From assembly GCF_036860695.1 (NCBI RefSeq), contig NZ_JAYKGJ010000002.1, positions 1 to 64,000 on the forward strand: 64,000 nucleotides of DNA, given 5' to 3'. The notes beneath the pieces were generated by a model, which was not told where the DNA came from, did no database searches, and saw nothing but the letters and a program-made list of their open reading frames with translations. Shown here piece by piece: positions 60,463 through 64,000 of the stretch (its first letter is position 1; the number at the start of each line of letters is the position of its first letter). Made by a program: the position numbers and the translations under genes. Source of the DNA: Rosettibacter firmus. Its GTDB lineage: Bacteria; Bacteroidota; Ignavibacteria; Ignavibacteriales; Melioribacteraceae.

Positions 60463-62718
60463 ATGTCAATTACAAAAGAAGAAGCACTAAAATATCATAG
60501 CGAAGGTAGAAAAGGTAAAATTGAAGTAATACCAACTAAACCCTGTTATACTGCGAGAGAATTATCATTAGCCTACACACCTGGAGTAGCAGAACCGTGC
60601 AGAGAAATTGAAAAAAATGAAGAAGATGTTTACAAGTATACTGCAAAAGGGAATCTTGTTGCAGTTGTTTCTAATGGCACAGCAGTACTGGGATTAGGAG
60701 ATATTGGTCCGCATGCAGGTAAACCAGTTATGGAAGGAAAAGGAGTTTTGTTTAAGAGATTTGCTGATATTGATGTTTTTGATATTGAACTAAATACACA
60801 TGATCCTAAAGAAGTAATTAGAGCTGTTCAATTACTTGAACCAACATTTGGCGGAATTAATCTTGAGGATATTAAAGCCCCCGAGTGTTTTGAGATTGAA
60901 GAAGAATTAATCAGAACAATGAACATTCCCGTATTTCATGACGATCAGCATGGAACAGCAATTATATCGTGTGCAGCTTTGATTAATGCAGCCGAAATAG
61001 CAGGTAAAGATCTTTCTGAATTAAAAATTGTTGTATCTGGAGCCGGTGCTGCGGCTATTGCTTGTTGTAATATGTATATGCTGGCAGGTGTAAAACGCGA
61101 AAATATATCAATGTTTGATACGAAAGGTCATATTAATAAAACAAGAACAGACTTAAATAAGTACAAAGCTCAATTTGCTCAGGATATAGTTTATAAAGAT
61201 TTAGCAGATGCTATGAAAGGAGCTGATGTATTTATTGGTTTATCAAAAGGGAATATTGTATCGAAAGAAATGGTTAAATCAATGGCAAAAAATCCTATTG
61301 TATTTGCAATGGCAAATCCAGATCCAGAAATAAGTTATGAAGATGCAATTGATGCAAGAAAAGATATAATTATGGCAACAGGTAGAAGTGATTATCCAAA
61401 TCAAGTAAATAATGTTCTTGGATTTCCATTTATTTTTAGAGGAGCTCTTGATGTTCGTGCAAGAAAAATAAATGAAGAAATGAAAATGGCAGCAACAAAA
61501 GCTCTGGCTGAATTAGCACGAGAAAAAGTTCCAGAAGTTGTAATCAATGCTTATGGTGGTAAAGAATTTTCTTTTGGTCCTGAATATATTATTCCTAAAC
61601 CTTTTGATCCAAGAGTTTTATGGTATGTTGCACCAGCTGTTGCTCAAGCAGCTATGGATACAGGAGTTGCACGCAAACCAATAGAAGATATGAATGCTTA
61701 CAAAGAGCAGCTTCAAGAAAGAATGGGATTTTCGACAGAAATAGTAAGAGTAATGGTTCATAAAGCCCGTAAAAATCCAAAACGAATTGTTTACCCTGAA
61801 GGTGAAGAAGAAAAAATTATTCGTGCTGCTCATTCTGTTTATGATGAAAATATTGGTCTCCCAATCCTTCTGGGAAATGAAAATGTTATTAGAAATAAAA
61901 TTAAAGAATTAGGTTATGAAGAAAATATTTTTGAAATTATTGATCCAACAAAATCTCCCAAGGTAAATATTTATGCAGAAGAATTTTATAAAAAACGTCA
62001 AAGAAAAGGTGTAACTAAAAAAGATGCTCTGGATATGATGAAAATTCCTAATTACTTTGGTGCTATGATGGTAGAACTTGGGGATGCAGATGCTATGCTG
62101 AGTGGTTTGACTTCTCACTATCCACAAACTATAAGACCAGCATTGCAATGTATTGGAGTTAAAGAAGGTTTCAAAATTGTTTCTGGAATGTATATCGTAA
62201 TTATTAAGAGAAGAATATTCTTCTTTGCAGATACTACTGTAAATGTTGATCCAACTGCAGAACAACTGGCAGAAATTGCAATCAATTCAGCAGAAACTGT
62301 AAAGATGTTTGATATTGTGCCTAAAATTGCTATGCTTTCATTTAGCAACTTTGGTAGTGCACCTTATCCACAATCTCAAAAAGTTGCCCAAGCTGTTCAA
62401 ATAGTAAAGTCTAAACGACCAGATTTAATAATTGATGGAGAAATGCAGGCAGACACAGCAGTAGTACCCGAAAAACTTGAAACCGAATTTCCTTTTGCAA
62501 ATCTCAAAGGTGGAGCAAATCTATTAATATTCCCAAATCTGGATGCTGGTAATATTGCATATAAACTACTGCAAAGATTAACAGATGCAATTGTTATTGG
62601 TCCTATCCTTGTAGGAATGAAAAAACCAGTTCATGTTATTCAAAAGGGCGATACAGAAAGAGATATAATTAATATGTCTGCAATTGCAGTAGTTGAAGCC
62701 GAGAATGCAAAGCAATAA
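60463..62718 (+). CDS. maeB: NADP-dependent malic enzyme with C-terminal phosphotransacetylase-like domain
   Basis: A 751-residue hybrid enzyme. The malic N-domain ([30 protein letters not shown]) and NAD(P)-binding domain ([24 protein letters not shown]) fill about 1-425. The rest (about 430-751; [32 protein letters not shown]) resembles phosphotransacetylase and usually has an allosteric role, binding acetyl-CoA. It decarboxylates malate to pyruvate, yielding reducing power. fumC at 30906 makes its substrate. Confidence 0.95.
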   Translation: MSITKEEALKYHSEGRKGKIEVIPTKPCYTARELSLAYTPGVAEPCREIEKNEEDVYKYTAKGNLVAVVSNGTAVLGLGDIGPHAGKPVMEGKGVLFKRFADIDVFDIELNTHDPKEVIRAVQLLEPTFGGINLEDIKAPECFEIEEELIRTMNIPVFHDDQHGTAIISCAALINAAEIAGKDLSELKIVVSGAGAAAIACCNMYMLAGVKRENISMFDTKGHINKTRTDLNKYKAQFAQDIVYKDLADAMKGADVFIGLSKGNIVSKEMVKSMAKNPIVFAMANPDPEISYEDAIDARKDIIMATGRSDYPNQVNNVLGFPFIFRGALDVRARKINEEMKMAATKALAELAREKVPEVVINAYGGKEFSFGPEYIIPKPFDPRVLWYVAPAVAQAAMDTGVARKPIEDMNAYKEQLQERMGFSTEIVRVMVHKARKNPKRIVYPEGEEEKIIRAAHSVYDENIGLPILLGNENVIRNKIKELGYEENIFEIIDPTKSPKVNIYAEEFYKKRQRKGVTKKDALDMMKIPNYFGAMMVELGDADAMLSGLTSHYPQTIRPALQCIGVKEGFKIVSGMYIVIIKRRIFFFADTTVNVDPTAEQLAEIAINSAETVKMFDIVPKIAMLSFSNFGSAPYPQSQKVAQAVQIVKSKRPDLIIDGEMQADTAVVPEKLETEFPFANLKGGANLLIFPNLDAGNIAYKLLQRLTDAIVIGPILVGMKKPVHVIQKGDTERDIINMSAIAVVEAENAKQ

Positions 62719-62730
62719 AGCAAATGATTT

Positions 62731-62761
62731 AAGAGCGAATCTTTATTGGATTCGCTCTTTT
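62731..62761 (+). terminator. Terminator hairpin after maeB
   Basis: AAGAGCGAATC (62731-62741) and GATTCGCTCTT (62749-62759) form a perfect 11-bp stem with a TTTATTG loop, followed by TTAT. The T-run is short but the stem is strong, and it lies 12 bases after the maeB stop. Confidence 0.75.
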
Positions 62762-62832
62762 ATAGGGAGATGATTGCTTGTTTATTTTGTAGTTGAGTTT
62801 TAATTTGCTTACTCATTAATCTTTAATAAAAA

Positions 62833-63459
62833 GTGCTTAAAAATGTATTATACATAAGTGCAAGTATTATTATTTTTTTTATTGGTTTAATATGTTATGG
62901 AATTTTGCTTAACTTAAGAGAAATTGATTTGAGTGATGCTTTGAGAGAAAAAGGGATTGATAAAATTAATAACCCGTGGATTAAAGTTGATAGAAGAAAT
63001 TATAAACTTGAACTTTACAACGATAATATTTTAATTAAAACATATAAGGTGGTTTTTGGGAAAAATAACAGTTTAGTTAAAACATCTGCATATGATTACG
63101 TAACGCCAATTGGTGATTATCAAATATGTAGCATAGATACGAATTCTAAATATCACAAGTTTTTGAAAATTAATTATCCTAACGAAAAAGATGCAGCGGA
63201 AGCACTTAAACAAGGATATATTTCAGAAGAACAATGTAAAGAAATATTAAATGCATTAAAAAGAAATGAATGTCCCCCTTCAAATACAAGATTGGGATCA
63301 AATATTGGGATTCATGGAATTGGCAAATATGATTTTATCTTCAAAAATCTGCCTTTTACATTTAACTGGACAAACGGTTCAATTGCTGTTAGTAATAAAA
63401 ATATAGATGAAATTTATTCGGTTATTAAAATTGGAACACCTGTCAAAATCATTTATTAA
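62833..63459 (+). CDS. L,D-transpeptidase-fold (YkuD) protein with Ser at the catalytic Cys position
   Basis: A 208-residue protein with an N-terminal membrane anchor (about 6-27) and a YkuD-like domain (about 48-208). IGIHGIG holds the conserved His161. The motif normally reading TxGC is WTNGSIAVSN, with Ser183 (TCA) in place of the catalytic Cys, and the domain ends IKIGTPVKIIY as usual. L,D-transpeptidases cross-link peptidoglycan or attach proteins to it through that Cys, so this one may be inactive, act as a binding protein, or use Ser. The start is GTG with no strong ribosome-binding site. Confidence 0.72.
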   Translation: MLKNVLYISASIIIFFIGLICYGILLNLREIDLSDALREKGIDKINNPWIKVDRRNYKLELYNDNILIKTYKVVFGKNNSLVKTSAYDYVTPIGDYQICSIDTNSKYHKFLKINYPNEKDAAEALKQGYISEEQCKEILNALKRNECPPSNTRLGSNIGIHGIGKYDFIFKNLPFTFNWTNGSIAVSNKNIDEIYSVIKIGTPVKIIY

Positions 63460-63466
63460 AATCAAT

Positions 63467-64000
63467 TTGAACAAAGCATTAATAATTTTATCCATTTTCT
63501 TTACTTCTATTTTATTCGCACAAAAAGAAGAAGGTATTGAACTTAAAAAAATAGAATTCATCGGGAATAATACTTTCTCTGCTGCGGAATTATCTAATGT
63601 TATCATTTCAAAAGAATCTCCCAGCTGGATTTTTAAATTTCTAAATAAATTTACGAGTATAGGTAAACCACCATCATATTTCGATTCTCTATTAATTTAC
63701 TCTGATATATCAGCATTAAAACAATATTATTTATCTCATGGTTTTTTTAAAGTAAAAATTAAAGCAAATTATTTTATCACAAACAACAATAATTCTGCAT
63801 CTCTTATATTCAAAATTGATGAAGGAGACCGAGCCAGATTTCACTCATTAACAATGAAAGGATTGGATGTTATTCCAGCAGAGTTTCAACATAATTTATT
63901 TAATATGATAAAAATCGATACTAATAAATTTTATGAAGATGATCTGGTAATTAATTATAAAAATACTGTTATTAATTTTTTGCGTGATAATGGATATATG
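63467..64000 (+). CDS. Outer-membrane Omp85/BamA-type protein, N-terminal part
   Basis: The frame is open from the TTG at 63467 to the window end, 178 codons, so the gene is partial. A signal peptide (LIILSIFFTSILFAQ) is followed by POTRA-like sequence: IELKKIEFIGNNTFSAAEL, ALKQYYLSHGFFKVKIKA, LIFKIDEGDRARF and FYEDDLVINYKNTV, with the typical YxxxGF and DEG features. Such proteins insert or secrete outer-membrane proteins (BamA, TamA and relatives). Another in-frame TTG at 63431 overlaps the previous gene. The barrel domain is out of view, so the exact subfamily is open. Confidence 0.7.
   Translation, partial: MNKALIILSIFFTSILFAQKEEGIELKKIEFIGNNTFSAAELSNVIISKESPSWIFKFLNKFTSIGKPPSYFDSLLIYSDISALKQYYLSHGFFKVKIKANYFITNNNNSASLIFKIDEGDRARFHSLTMKGLDVIPAEFQHNLFNMIKIDTNKFYEDDLVINYKNTVINFLRDNGYM

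Overview
The window is AT-rich (by eye roughly one third G+C) and bacterial. Four secreted proteins end in a type IX secretion (T9SS) sorting domain with the motif QNYPNPFNPTT or a close variant. The primary sigma factor is short (284 aa), as in Bacteroidota and their relatives. Two carboxysome/Eut-type vertex proteins sit beside it. Together these point to the Ignavibacteria / Melioribacteraceae branch of the Bacteroidota-Chlorobi group. This placement is inferred from sequence style, not from a database search.

Region 1 (1-30840, + strand) is a nearly continuous translation and transcription super-cluster. It starts with tRNA-Thr, tRNA-Gly, rpmG, tRNA-Trp, secE and nusG. Then come rplK-rplA-(L10 leader)-rplJ-rplL-rpoB-rpoC, then rpsL-rpsG-fusA-tuf, then the S10, spc and alpha ribosomal protein operons through secY, map, infA, rpmJ and rpoA to rplQ. 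A strong intrinsic terminator closes it at 30865-30898. A tRNA-Gln(TTG) gene is embedded between rplR and rpsE. At the extreme left edge lies a truncated copy of the tRNA-Thr gene next to two perfect palindromes. Many genes here start with TTG or GTG.

Region 2 (30906-38937, - strand) holds fumC and then a tightly packed cluster. In transcription order it runs engB, a membrane GAF-GAF-degenerate GGDEF protein, deoB, a putative antitoxin, a PIN-domain toxin, two BMC vertex (EutN/CcmL) proteins, rpoD and an NlpC/P60 lipoprotein. The deoB, antitoxin, toxin, BMC-P, BMC-P, rpoD and nlpC genes are separated by 10 bases or less, or overlap.

Region 3 (39247-56113, + strand) is a xylan-utilisation locus. 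It has a GH3 glycosidase without a signal peptide, a TonB-dependent receptor with a carboxypeptidase-regulatory-like domain, a T9SS-targeted beta-helix-like protein where SusD would be expected, and a 1281-aa T9SS protein with four tandem modules of about 250 aa. It continues with a CBM-GH10 xylanase, a CE4-type deacetylase and a GH30 glucuronoxylanase-like enzyme. The secreted enzymes would cut and deacetylate xylan, the receptor would import oligosaccharides, and the GH3 enzyme would finish them inside the cell. No SusD, sugar transporter or regulator is present, but candidate operators lie upstream of the GH3 gene and of the 1281-aa gene.

Region 4 (56227-64000) has a - strand group (add, a 112-aa unknown, hutU and a serA-like dehydrogenase). 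On the + strand follow maeB (malic enzyme fused to a phosphotransacetylase-like domain), an L,D-transpeptidase-fold protein whose catalytic Cys position is Ser, and the start of an Omp85/BamA-type POTRA protein cut by the window end.
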